Assembly (NCBI RefSeq): GCF_000797495.1
Contig: NZ_JTGN01000008.1
Location: forward strand, 186,001-250,000
Source of the DNA: Robinsoniella peoriensis
GTDB lineage: Bacteria; Bacillota; Clostridia; Lachnospirales; Lachnospiraceae
Direction of reading: 5' to 3'
Length of the DNA: 64,000 nucleotides
The notes under the pieces are model-generated. The model had not been told where the DNA came from. It made no database searches and saw nothing but the letters and a program-made list of their open reading frames with translations. Positions 35,291 to 44,439 of the stretch are shown piece by piece (the first letter of the stretch is position 1; each line of letters starts with the position of its first letter). The translations under genes and the position numbers were made by a program.

Positions 35291-37190
35291 GTGCGCCCAG
35301 GAAAGGGCGGATAGTTTAGCGGGTGGAACACCCGCATGGCAAGGCGTAGCGAGCCACCATTAGCGAGTCTTGGGTTCTGACTGGTAACAGTCAGGGCTAA
35401 GCGTAGACAGTTAGGGAGCAGGGTTGTAATGCTATAGAGCTCCGAAATTTTACAAAGTCCCGAAGGCCGACGCAGTTTATCCATGCGGAAGGCAACATCA
35501 TGGCAGACGTTAAGGATTCAGGAGCGAGTCTGTTGTGGCTTCGGCGGAGTCCGAGGGCCAATCATGTTTCACTATGGCTATCCAGTCAACTGGGGAGAGC
35601 CTGTGGTCTCTTGCGGGCAGACTGCAAGTATGGCGTACAACTATAAAACGGAGGAAACCAAACGGATCACAGGCAGTCGGATATTTCCGTACTACCAGAG
35701 AAACCGCTAATCACGGTGGAGGGAAGGGGAATACATAATAACACTCTTTCTGAGGACACATTTACCGTACTCAGGGGCGGGAGGATAAATGGAAACGAAA
35801 TTAGAAAGAACAGCAGACAAATCGGCTCATGAAAGCCGACCGATATTTACATCACTATATCATCTGTTGAATGAGGAACTACTGTTGCAGTGCCATAAGG
35901 AATTAGACGGAAAGAAAGCAGCAGGAATCGATGAAGTGACGAAAGAAGAATACAGCCGGAACATAGGGGAAAACACTAAAAATCTGGTGGAACGGCTAAA
36001 GAATAAGGCATATAAGCCAAAACCGACATTACGTGTATACATTCCGAAAGCGAACGGTAAGAAGCGCCCATTAGGTATTGCATCCTATGAAGATAAGATA
36101 GTGCAATTAGGCTTGAAGAAGATACTGGAAGCAGTTTACGAACCGAAGTTTGAAGAAAACATGTATGGTTTTCGCCCGAACCGCAGTTGCCACATGGCAA
36201 TAAAAGAAATGTGTGTCAGCATAGTAAGAAAACGTATCAATTACGTAGTTGATGCAGATATCAAGGGGTTCTTTTGCAGCATGAGCCACGAGTGGACTAT
36301 GAAATTTGTAGGATATTACATCAAAGACCCAAATATTCTAAGGCTGATAGAGAAATATCTAAAGGCAGGAGTATTGGAGGATGGAATATATCAAACGAAT
36401 GAAGTGGGATCTGCACAGGGAAATATTATCAGTCCAGTACTAGCAAATATCTATATGCATCATGTACTGGTATTATGGTACAAAGCATATTTCGAGAAAC
36501 GTGGAGCGGGAATGAGTTTTCTGGTGGTATATGCCGATGATTATCTGGCAGGTTTTGAACATAAGCGAGAAGCGGAACGTTACTATAAAGAAATGCAGGA
36601 ACGTTTAGGTAAATATGGGTTGGAAATAGAGACGAGCAAAAGCAGGCTTGTGGAATTCGGGAGATATGCGAAAGAAAGAAGAAAGCGAAGAGGAGAGGGG
36701 AAACCCGAGACCTTTGACTTCTTAGGATTTACATTCTATTGCGGAGAAACTAAGGCAGGAAGATTTTGTGTAAAACCAAAGACAAATGGAAAACGGCTAA
36801 ATACGAAGCTAAAGGAAATGAAGAAGTGGCTGAAATGCAATCGTGCGATGCCATTGAAGGTATTGATGCCAGCACTAAACCGAAAGCTGGTGGGACACTA
36901 CCGATACTACGGTTTAACGTATAACGTACAGTCGTTGGTGAAGTATCATTATTACACTACGCAACTGCTGTTTCAGTGGATGAACCGCAGAAGTCAGAAG
37001 AAAAGCTACAACTGGGAGGGATTCAAGCAGATGTTGGATTATTATCCGATGGTATATCCCAAGAGATATTTTAATCTCTATGCGTAGCTTGCAACTGTAA
37101 ATGTTATTATGAAGAGCCGTATGCGGGAAAGCCGCACGTACGGTTCTGGAGAGGATTTCATATGGTGACATATGATTTTACTAAACGCGG
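35291..37190 (+). mobile_element. Group II intron (retroelement) inserted directly after the permease stop codon
   Basis: The 5' end reads GTGCG immediately after the permease TAA. It is followed by about 500 bases of structured RNA, an open reading frame for a reverse transcriptase/maturase, and a recognisable domain V (37114-37146; GAGCCGT...ACGGTTC with a GGGAAAG-type loop). A domain VI-like stem follows around two CATATG palindromes. The exact 3' boundary is uncertain (about 37180-37215). As it lies between genes, splicing would restore a permease-glycosidase transcript without altering any protein. All parts needed for mobility appear intact. Confidence 0.88.
35789..37087 (+). CDS. ltrA: Group II intron-encoded reverse transcriptase/maturase
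   Basis: A 432-residue intron protein. It contains reverse-transcriptase blocks 'GKKRPLGIASYEDKIVQL', 'ENMYGFRPNRSCHMAI' and 'SAQGNIISPVLANIYMHHVL', the catalytic 'VVYADDYLAGF' (about 247-250), and a maturase (X) domain with 'FDFLGFTFYC' and 'HYRYYGLTYN'. There is no C-terminal HNH endonuclease, so spread would use nicks or replication forks. It is complete, unlike the second intron of the window. ATG 35789 follows GGGCGGGAGG. The host role is splicing of its own RNA and retrohoming. Confidence 0.95.
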   Translation: METKLERTADKSAHESRPIFTSLYHLLNEELLLQCHKELDGKKAAGIDEVTKEEYSRNIGENTKNLVERLKNKAYKPKPTLRVYIPKANGKKRPLGIASYEDKIVQLGLKKILEAVYEPKFEENMYGFRPNRSCHMAIKEMCVSIVRKRINYVVDADIKGFFCSMSHEWTMKFVGYYIKDPNILRLIEKYLKAGVLEDGIYQTNEVGSAQGNIISPVLANIYMHHVLVLWYKAYFEKRGAGMSFLVVYADDYLAGFEHKREAERYYKEMQERLGKYGLEIETSKSRLVEFGRYAKERRKRRGEGKPETFDFLGFTFYCGETKAGRFCVKPKTNGKRLNTKLKEMKKWLKCNRAMPLKVLMPALNRKLVGHYRYYGLTYNVQSLVKYHYYTTQLLFQWMNRRSQKKSYNWEGFKQMLDYYPMVYPKRYFNLYA

Positions 37191-37256
37191 GGAAGGGGGC
37201 GAAACAAAAGGGGCAGTCTTTGATAAAAAATTTTAAACTTAGGAGGAATTGAAGAG

Positions 37257-40200
37257 ATGAAAAAAGTGAAAAGGTATTTCGCTGGTGCAATGGCATTGTG
37301 TATGGCTGTTTCGGGATTATCTGCTGTGCCCGCAAATTATGCCAGGGCAGCGGAGACAGAAGAGGTCTACTCGGCGGAGCCACAGTGGGAGGAGGTTTCA
37401 GCATTGCTGGATTCCCATGTTGGTGTCTATACAAAGCCATCAATTATTGAGCCGAAAACAGGGCATACCCCGGATGGGCCACTGATGGGTAATGGAACCG
37501 TACTGGGATTTTTAAGCGGTACTACGAGAGATGATAAGAAAAACCAAACGGTTTATCTTACAAGGCTGGATAACTTTGAAGAACTGACGAATGGGAATAG
37601 AGATAGCCAGTATGTGGGTTTTGGAGGTTTGGATATTAAGCGCACAGATGATGAGGGAATATACGGGACATATTCTATGACAGAAGATATGAAACTGGCT
37701 GAAGTGTCCGGCTCATCCGAGAGTGGTTATAATACAACAACATGGATTTCTGCAAAAGAAAACCTTATGATTACGGAAATTACAAATCATACAGATAAAA
37801 TCATGGACTTAGATATTTCCGCATGGACAGCGACGCCGCCCTCCAATAACGGCGGTTTTTCCAGTGTGGAGTCAGCCATAGATAAAGAAAAAGGAATTAT
37901 TACGGCAACGAGACATGCAGTGTCCAATACATATAATATAAAAGTACATGCAACACTGGCGGCGAAGATTTTAGGTAAAACACCAACCATAGAAAAAGTC
38001 AGCAATAACACAAGTAAGTTAAGTGTTTCAGTTGAACCAAATGAAACAATTCAGGTGGTATCAGCAGTAGAAGGCGGGAAAGAATCAACTACTTATTATG
38101 AAGATGCAATTAAGAAAGTAGAGCAGTATGATAGTGCAGATAAAATTGCAGATGCGAGAGAACGTCATCATCAGTGGTGGAAAGAATACTGGCTGAAATC
38201 TTATATTAAACTGGACGATAAATCTAATTCACTTGAAAAAGCGTATTTTGGACAGATCTACCAGATTGGTTGTGCATTACAGGCAGTCAGTGAACACCCT
38301 GCAGAAGGAGTTACGACAGGTTTATTCCCGTGGAGCGGAAGTTTAGCCCCAGACTGGACAGGTGACTATACCCTGAATAGTGATGTGCAGAGGCCAATGG
38401 GAACGGCCATTACCGCAAACAGATTGAATCATATTGATAATTACTCAGAAGTAATCGATGCCTATTGGAAAACTGGTGTGGAAAAAGCATCTGATCCCAG
38501 GCATTTGAATTCAGTTATTAATAATTCATCCAGAACTAAATTTACAGAAGGTATTCGTGGTTCTCTTTTCCCAACACATATAGGTCCATGGGGAATCCGT
38601 ACAGAAAGCTTTAATGGTGGGGTGCAGGATTATTGGTGTTCTCCATCCAATGCTACCATGGCACTTCAGCCGATGATAACATATTATAAATCTACGTTAG
38701 ATGAGGATTACCTGAATAATGTGCTTTGGCCTAAGTTGAGTTCCACTGCTGATTTCTGGGTGGACTATGCAGAAAAAGAGGGAGATCAATATAATATTTA
38801 TGGTGCTACTTATGAAAGTACCACAGCACTTAAAAATGCTACATTAGATATAGCAGGGGCAGCTTATATTCTGAAACATGCAATTGAAATCAGTGAGTCA
38901 AAGGGTATAAACGCAGACGATCGGGTACAATGGAATGAAGTGTATACACATCTGGCTCCTTATCCAACCAAAACAATAGACGGAAAAGAGTATTATACAG
39001 TGGATGCTGAGGGAGGAAACCATGAACCTACATTCTCTAGTTTCAATGTATATGGATTTGCATTTTATGATTTAATAGGACCATCTTCATCACAGGAAGA
39101 GAGAGATAAAGTGCTGACATGGCTGGATAAGAAACAGGAGTTTGGGACCAGTGATAAGCAGACAAGAGCAGCAATGACTGCAGCAAGAGTGGGATATGAC
39201 CCTGAAAAATGGTTAAATGCCATGAAGGCGGGTTATGTTGATGTAAAATCAAATGATACAGGGGTTTATGACTGGATGGGAATTCGGCCTAATAATACCA
39301 TTGGAGATATGGGAGGAACGTTATTCTCCGGAGCGATTATGGAATGTCTGATGCAGAGCCATGAAGGATTTATTAATTTCTTCCCAACATGGTATCAGTC
39401 GCAGTCCGCTTCCTTTAAGAATCTTCGCGCATATGGAGCATTTACTGTAAGTGGAGAACAGAATGCATTTGGACAGACTACCCATGCCAGTATTTACAGT
39501 GAAAAAGGAACAGACTGTTCTGTTTTAAATCCATGGCAGGCAGAAGGTCTGGAATTAAAGGTTTTTGCAGATGGAAAAGAAGTAGAAACAATCAAAGAAG
39601 CAAATAGTCTTGGTGACGTTTATTCATTTGCTACAGAAGCAGGGATGCGATATGAGTTAACTTATACAGGAGAACTTCCAAGTGTAATTAATATTGAAGA
39701 AACAAGTGTAGATGTTCCGTTGAATAATAGTGTTAAAATTAATGTCATCAGCAATTCAGACAAAAAAATTATTTGGGAATCTGATAATAATGAAGTGGTT
39801 CCTGTTGATGCATATGGAACAGTGACAGGCAAACAGGAAGGATCAGCGACAATTACGGCGACTCTGGAAGGGACCAACATCAAAGACACCTGTATTGTTA
39901 ATGTTATAAGTGAAAGAAAGATTCCGTCTTCACAGCTGACAGCTGTGGCTGACAGTGAACAAAACAGTGGTGCTGACGGTCCGGCAGGTAATGCAGTAGA
40001 CGGAAATGAATCAACAAGGTGGCACAGTGCATATAATCATGATCCGCGGCCAGATATATCAAATGATATAAATAATAGCTTTACAATTGACCTGGGCGAT
40101 ATTTATGATGTAGGTAAGTTTGAATATGTACCACGTCAGGAGGAAAATGCATTTAATGGACGTATTTTAGGATATGAATTATGGTACAGCACAAATGCAG

Positions 40201-43200
40201 AAGGGGAAGATTTTGTAAAAATACCTGGTGGAAGCGGCACCTGGGAAAATACAATGTACAAAAAAGAAGCTTTGTTTGAAAGTGTTGAGGCAAGGAGAAT
40301 ACGGATTCGAGCAAAAGATACAACAGCAGGTAATCCGAACGAAGTAAACAAATTTATTTGTGCAGCAGAATTCTATGTTTATGAAAAATTTCTGCCGATC
40401 CCAGAGGTGCCCGCAGAAGAAGTAGTAATATCAGCGGAAAAACTTTCCCTGTATGAGAATGCTTCAAACACGCTTACTGCAGCTGTTCTTCCTCAAGATG
40501 CATCTTTCCCGGATGTAAAATGGAAATCTTCTGATAATACAGTTGCAGCAGTGGAAGGTGGAGTTGTTACTGGTGTGAAGACAGGAACAGCAATTATTAC
40601 AGCAGTCAGTTGGGATAAACAGGCGTCTGCAATTTGCGAGATAACTGTATCAGCTGATCCGGAGTTGGTTGAACAGCTTCAAAATCTGTGTAATGAGTAT
40701 GATCAGGTAAAAAAGGGCGTATATACATCAGAAAGCTGGAATGTATTCCAGACGACTTTGGAAAAAGCAAAAGTTACATTGGAAAATCCATCCAGGGTAC
40801 AAAGCGAAATAGATGCTTTGAAGTCCGCTTTTGAGCAACTGAAGGAAATTGATGGTATAGAAATTGACCAGCAGGAAGTAAAGATTGAGGTTGGCTCTGC
40901 AGAACAGTTATCAGTACGTCAGAATGTAGATGGTGAAATTCAGTGGCGCAGCAGTAATAATGAAATTGTTAATGTTAGTAAAGAAGGTAAAGTATTAGCA
41001 CTTGGGTCTGGAACAGCAACCATTACTGCAATGGTGAAAGGGACTGAATATCAGGACAGCTGTATCATCAAAGCAGAGGGCGGTGGATCGGGAAACCTTG
41101 CAGTTATGGCAAACCGGGTTACAGCAGACAGTCAGCACGATAACTTTGCTCCACTCCGTGTAATTGATGGAAAAACCAATGGAACCAAAGACGACGGTGC
41201 GGAATTTGCATGGGTATCCGCCAGCAAGAATATTGCAGAGCCACGATGGGTGCAGTTAGACTTTGATGAAGCAATCATCATTAATAAATGGAAAGTTTCG
41301 CATGTAGCTCTAAGGGGGGATATAAACAGCGTTGCAAAAGACTTTAAACTTCAGGTAAGTGAAAATGGAACAGACAACTGGCAGGATGTGGATTCGGTCA
41401 CCGGTAATAAGGAAAAAGTAACGGAAAGAACATTGAGTGAACCGGTTACGTCCAAATATTTCCGACTTTACATTACCGTAGCAGATAACTATAATGGCCA
41501 GTGGCCAAAGAACAACGCCAGAATTGATGAGTTAGAACTGATAGCTGCCGATGCACCGGAAGTAAAGCTGACAGATGTGAAAGCAGCGGAAGACTTAAAG
41601 CTGTATTTTAGAACCACGGTAGAAGAACTGGAAGAACAGCTGCCAAAGACAGCTGAGGTAACACTGGGAGAGGATTTTGTAACAGAATATCCGGTTACCT
41701 GGAATACAGATGGATATAAACCGGAAGAAGAAGGAACCTATACATTAGAAGGAAACATCGCGGTTCCGGCTGCAGTTAAAAATCCGGAAAATAAAAAAGC
41801 AGGCATAAAGGTAATTGTTGAAAAACATGTAATCCGGTCCGTTGAATATCTGCCGGACATGGAAGCAGAACTGAATACACCAATAGAAGAATTGAATATT
41901 CCGCAAACATTGGTGGCAGTAATGGATGACGATTCCACGCAGGAAGTGAGTATTACCTGGAATAAAGAAATTTATGATGGGGCAGTTGCAGGTACATACG
42001 AATTAGTAGGAACAATTGCAGAAAACAGCACATATAAAAATCCTTATAAAGTAAAGGCAAAGCTTAATATTTTTGTAAATGAGGTACCAAATATCACAGA
42101 AATCGGTCTACAGGCAGAGAAAGAAGTAAGTTTTGGTACATCAGCTGATGATGCAGCTGCGGGTCTTCCAGCCGAAGTATTAGTGAGATTAAATCATGTG
42201 GATGTACGTTACCTTCCTGTAACATGGGCTTGTGAAGGCTATGACGGAACAGTGGCGGGTGTTTATGGTTTTACAGGTACAATTCCGGAAGGTACAGAAT
42301 ATCAGAACAGAAACAACCTGAAGGCACAGGTAAACGTCGTGGTTATGGAAGAGGGTGTACCAACTTCTGAAGAATTAGCAGAATTAAGGCAGAGTATTTT
42401 AGATGCAGAATCTATTGATGCCGGAAAATACAGTGAAGAGAGTTATGCAAAAGTGAAGGAAGCTTTAGCTGCAGCAAAAGCAGTGGCAGAGAACCCGGCA
42501 GCAGATGCAGGGGAAATCAAAGAAGCGGTGGATGCAGTAAAGGAAAGCATCCGAAACTTAGCATGCGGACATTTGGAAACGGAAACGGTAATACTTCATG
42601 AAAGCACCTGTGATCAAGAGGGTGTTCTGATAACAAGATGTAATATATGTAAAGAGATTATAAACCAGGAAATAATCCCGGCAGCAGGGCATGACTTTGG
42701 TGAATGGGAAAGGGTAAAGAATCCAACTATTTATGAAGAAGGAGAAGAGACGCGCAGTTGTAAGGCTTGTGACAAAACAGAGGAATCTCCAATTGCAAAA
42801 TTACCATCCTGCAAAGTAATGTTCTTAAATCATGATAACCGTGTGCTGGGTGAGATGCAGACAATTGAGGTAAACGGGACAGCAAAGGCACCGCAGGTAC
42901 CGGAAAGAAAAGGCTACCGCTTTACAGGCTGGGATAAAGCTTTCACAAATGTAACAGGTGATCTGGTAATAAGTGCAAAGTATGAGCTGTTAACGTATAG
43001 GATTAACTATGCTGGTATGTCAGGAGTAAATAATGCGAATCCAGCCGTTTATACAACAGTGCAGACCATTATACTTGGGACACCGGTCAAAGCTGGCATG
43101 AACTTCGGGGGCTGGTATCTGAACGGAACACGTGTTACAGAGATTCCGGCAGGAAGAACCGGAGAGATTACACTTACTGCAAAGTGGAGTGAGGTTCCGG

Positions 43201-43637
43201 CGAAAAAGGGTGATACCCTGAGCAGCGGAAGACTGAAATATACAATCACAGGCACGGTATCAGGAAAACGTACCGTAAAAGTAACAGTTCCTGTGAAAAA
43301 AACGTATAGCAGTATAACAATTCCAAATACAGTAAGGTTCAAAGGGAACACTTACAAAGTTACGGAAATTGGTTCCAAAGCATTTCAGAAAAACAGAAGG
43401 CTTAAGAGCGTTAAAGTAGGAAAATATGTAAAAACAATAGGCTCTTACGCATTTGACGGTGCAGGTAAGCTGAAGAGCATCCGTATTTATTCAGCTTCTT
43501 TAAAAACTGCAGGAAAGAATGCATTTAAAGGAATCAACAGCAGGGCTGAGATTAAAGTGCCATCAAAGAAATTTACAGAATATAAAAAACTTTTGGCTAA
43601 AAAAGGTCAGAAGAGCAGTGTGAAAATCAAAAAATAA
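37257..43637 (+). CDS. Giant secreted multidomain glycosidase with GH95-like (alpha/alpha)6 catalytic domain
   Basis: A 2126-residue protein with a signal peptide (about 1-31). The catalytic region (about 60-800) resembles GH95 and related (alpha/alpha)6-barrel enzymes: 'LMGNGTVLGFLSG', 'LAPDWTGDYTLNSDVQRPMG', 'DMGGTLFSGAIMECLMQSHEG'. Then come a Big_2 domain (808-881), an F5/8C module (888-1044), Big_2, FIVAR, Big_2, a second F5/8C (1281-1431), three Big_4-like domains (1438-1698) and FIVAR. A Cys-rich segment (1768-1851), InlB-type repeats (1851-1980) and a basic BspA-like tail (1981-2126) complete it. GH95 members are mostly alpha-fucosidases or alpha-galactosidases; the substrate is not determined. 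The ATG follows AGGAGG. Confidence 0.8.
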   Translation: MKKVKRYFAGAMALCMAVSGLSAVPANYARAAETEEVYSAEPQWEEVSALLDSHVGVYTKPSIIEPKTGHTPDGPLMGNGTVLGFLSGTTRDDKKNQTVYLTRLDNFEELTNGNRDSQYVGFGGLDIKRTDDEGIYGTYSMTEDMKLAEVSGSSESGYNTTTWISAKENLMITEITNHTDKIMDLDISAWTATPPSNNGGFSSVESAIDKEKGIITATRHAVSNTYNIKVHATLAAKILGKTPTIEKVSNNTSKLSVSVEPNETIQVVSAVEGGKESTTYYEDAIKKVEQYDSADKIADARERHHQWWKEYWLKSYIKLDDKSNSLEKAYFGQIYQIGCALQAVSEHPAEGVTTGLFPWSGSLAPDWTGDYTLNSDVQRPMGTAITANRLNHIDNYSEVIDAYWKTGVEKASDPRHLNSVINNSSRTKFTEGIRGSLFPTHIGPWGIRTESFNGGVQDYWCSPSNATMALQPMITYYKSTLDEDYLNNVLWPKLSSTADFWVDYAEKEGDQYNIYGATYESTTALKNATLDIAGAAYILKHAIEISESKGINADDRVQWNEVYTHLAPYPTKTIDGKEYYTVDAEGGNHEPTFSSFNVYGFAFYDLIGPSSSQEERDKVLTWLDKKQEFGTSDKQTRAAMTAARVGYDPEKWLNAMKAGYVDVKSNDTGVYDWMGIRPNNTIGDMGGTLFSGAIMECLMQSHEGFINFFPTWYQSQSASFKNLRAYGAFTVSGEQNAFGQTTHASIYSEKGTDCSVLNPWQAEGLELKVFADGKEVETIKEANSLGDVYSFATEAGMRYELTYTGELPSVINIEETSVDVPLNNSVKINVISNSDKKIIWESDNNEVVPVDAYGTVTGKQEGSATITATLEGTNIKDTCIVNVISERKIPSSQLTAVADSEQNSGADGPAGNAVDGNESTRWHSAYNHDPRPDISNDINNSFTIDLGDIYDVGKFEYVPRQEENAFNGRILGYELWYSTNAEGEDFVKIPGGSGTWENTMYKKEALFESVEARRIRIRAKDTTAGNPNEVNKFICAAEFYVYEKFLPIPEVPAEEVVISAEKLSLYENASNTLTAAVLPQDASFPDVKWKSSDNTVAAVEGGVVTGVKTGTAIITAVSWDKQASAICEITVSADPELVEQLQNLCNEYDQVKKGVYTSESWNVFQTTLEKAKVTLENPSRVQSEIDALKSAFEQLKEIDGIEIDQQEVKIEVGSAEQLSVRQNVDGEIQWRSSNNEIVNVSKEGKVLALGSGTATITAMVKGTEYQDSCIIKAEGGGSGNLAVMANRVTADSQHDNFAPLRVIDGKTNGTKDDGAEFAWVSASKNIAEPRWVQLDFDEAIIINKWKVSHVALRGDINSVAKDFKLQVSENGTDNWQDVDSVTGNKEKVTERTLSEPVTSKYFRLYITVADNYNGQWPKNNARIDELELIAADAPEVKLTDVKAAEDLKLYFRTTVEELEEQLPKTAEVTLGEDFVTEYPVTWNTDGYKPEEEGTYTLEGNIAVPAAVKNPENKKAGIKVIVEKHVIRSVEYLPDMEAELNTPIEELNIPQTLVAVMDDDSTQEVSITWNKEIYDGAVAGTYELVGTIAENSTYKNPYKVKAKLNIFVNEVPNITEIGLQAEKEVSFGTSADDAAAGLPAEVLVRLNHVDVRYLPVTWACEGYDGTVAGVYGFTGTIPEGTEYQNRNNLKAQVNVVVMEEGVPTSEELAELRQSILDAESIDAGKYSEESYAKVKEALAAAKAVAENPAADAGEIKEAVDAVKESIRNLACGHLETETVILHESTCDQEGVLITRCNICKEIINQEIIPAAGHDFGEWERVKNPTIYEEGEETRSCKACDKTEESPIAKLPSCKVMFLNHDNRVLGEMQTIEVNGTAKAPQVPERKGYRFTGWDKAFTNVTGDLVISAKYELLTYRINYAGMSGVNNANPAVYTTVQTIILGTPVKAGMNFGGWYLNGTRVTEIPAGRTGEITLTAKWSEVPAKKGDTLSSGRLKYTITGTVSGKRTVKVTVPVKKTYSSITIPNTVRFKGNTYKVTEIGSKAFQKNRRLKSVKVGKYVKTIGSYAFDGAGKLKSIRIYSASLKTAGKNAFKGINSRAEIKVPSKKFTEYKKLLAKKGQKSSVKIKK

Positions 43638-43642
43638 TGAGA

Positions 43643-43683
43643 AGACTCTCGGAAATCTAAATAATTTCCGAGAGGACTTTTTA
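43643..43683 (+). terminator. Rho-independent terminator after the GH95-like gene
   Basis: CTCTCGGAAAT pairs with ATTTCCGAGAG around CTAAATA and is followed by GACTTTTTA. Confidence 0.85.
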
Positions 43684-43708
43684 TATTACTGAAAGGATTG
43701 GATTATAT

Positions 43709-44084
43709 ATGAAAATACGAATGAAAGAAACATTTGAAACAGGGTGGAAATTCCATCTGGGTGATTGGAAAATCATACATCCCGTGAAGAGCGGTATGGC
43801 AGGTGGTATTACAGACTGCGAGGATATTGAGGATTGAGAATGGCTGAAAATCCTGTATCCGGATTTCTGTAACAGACAAATATAAAGGTGCAGCAAAGAT
43901 AATAGGTACAGGAAATGGAGATCCAAGCAGCCATGAACCGGATAAAGCAATGGAAAAAAGTATGTTTTCAGGAAAATGTATGCTGATTATTCAGTCCAAT
44001 GGAGAAGAGGGAGAGATTCTGGTAACTGCTTCTTCGAAAGGATTGAAGGATTGTATTATTACGTTAGCAGGGAAAGCTATATAG
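43709..44084 (+). pseudogene. GH2 beta-galactosidase remnant with its whole middle deleted
   Basis: ATG 43709 with GAAAGGA upstream opens a frame reading 'FETGWKFHLGDWK', 'VKSGMAGGITDC' and, after an in-frame TGA, 'EWLKI'. This is the N-terminus of a cytoplasmic GH2 enzyme. A few bases later a different frame continues with 'IIGTGNGDPSSHEPDKA' and 'GEILVTASSKGLKDC' to TAG 44082-44084. That is the C-terminal DUF4982-type end of the same kind of enzyme. Roughly 800-900 codons that should lie between are missing, with the junction near 43865. The gene is therefore dead through an internal deletion plus a nonsense codon. Confidence 0.85.
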
Positions 44085-44133
44085 TAAATTTAGTATTGAA
44101 AAAATTGAGTTATAAATAGCAAGAGATCCAGAT

Positions 44134-44168
44134 GAAAAGGGATTGTCGCTTTGCGGCAGTCCCTTTCC
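44134..44168 (+). terminator. Rho-independent terminator after the GH2 remnant
   Basis: AAAGGGATTGTCGC pairs with GCGGCAGTCCCTTT around a three-base loop. It probably served the deleted gene. The 270 bases from here to the next gene hold no recognisable gene; they contain a TATGAT -10-like box at 44344-44349. Confidence 0.7.
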
Positions 44169-44439
44169 GTGGTCTCTTAATGAATTTTCACCTGAAAATC
44201 TAAACTATCAAAAGAACTCCATGCTTGATGTCCTCAAATACAATTTGGTTTCCGAAGACCGCTGATGGAGAAGTCCGGTGGACGGGAGCAGCGTAATGTA
44301 AAGGAGTGCGATATGTAAATTATTATGTGATATATACTAAAATTATGATAAAATAAATCTAATCTGAAAGCATAATCGAAAGCAGATAATAAAACTTTAT
44401 ATCTAGCGGGTCGAAATTAGGTGTTGGAGGTATGAGAAT

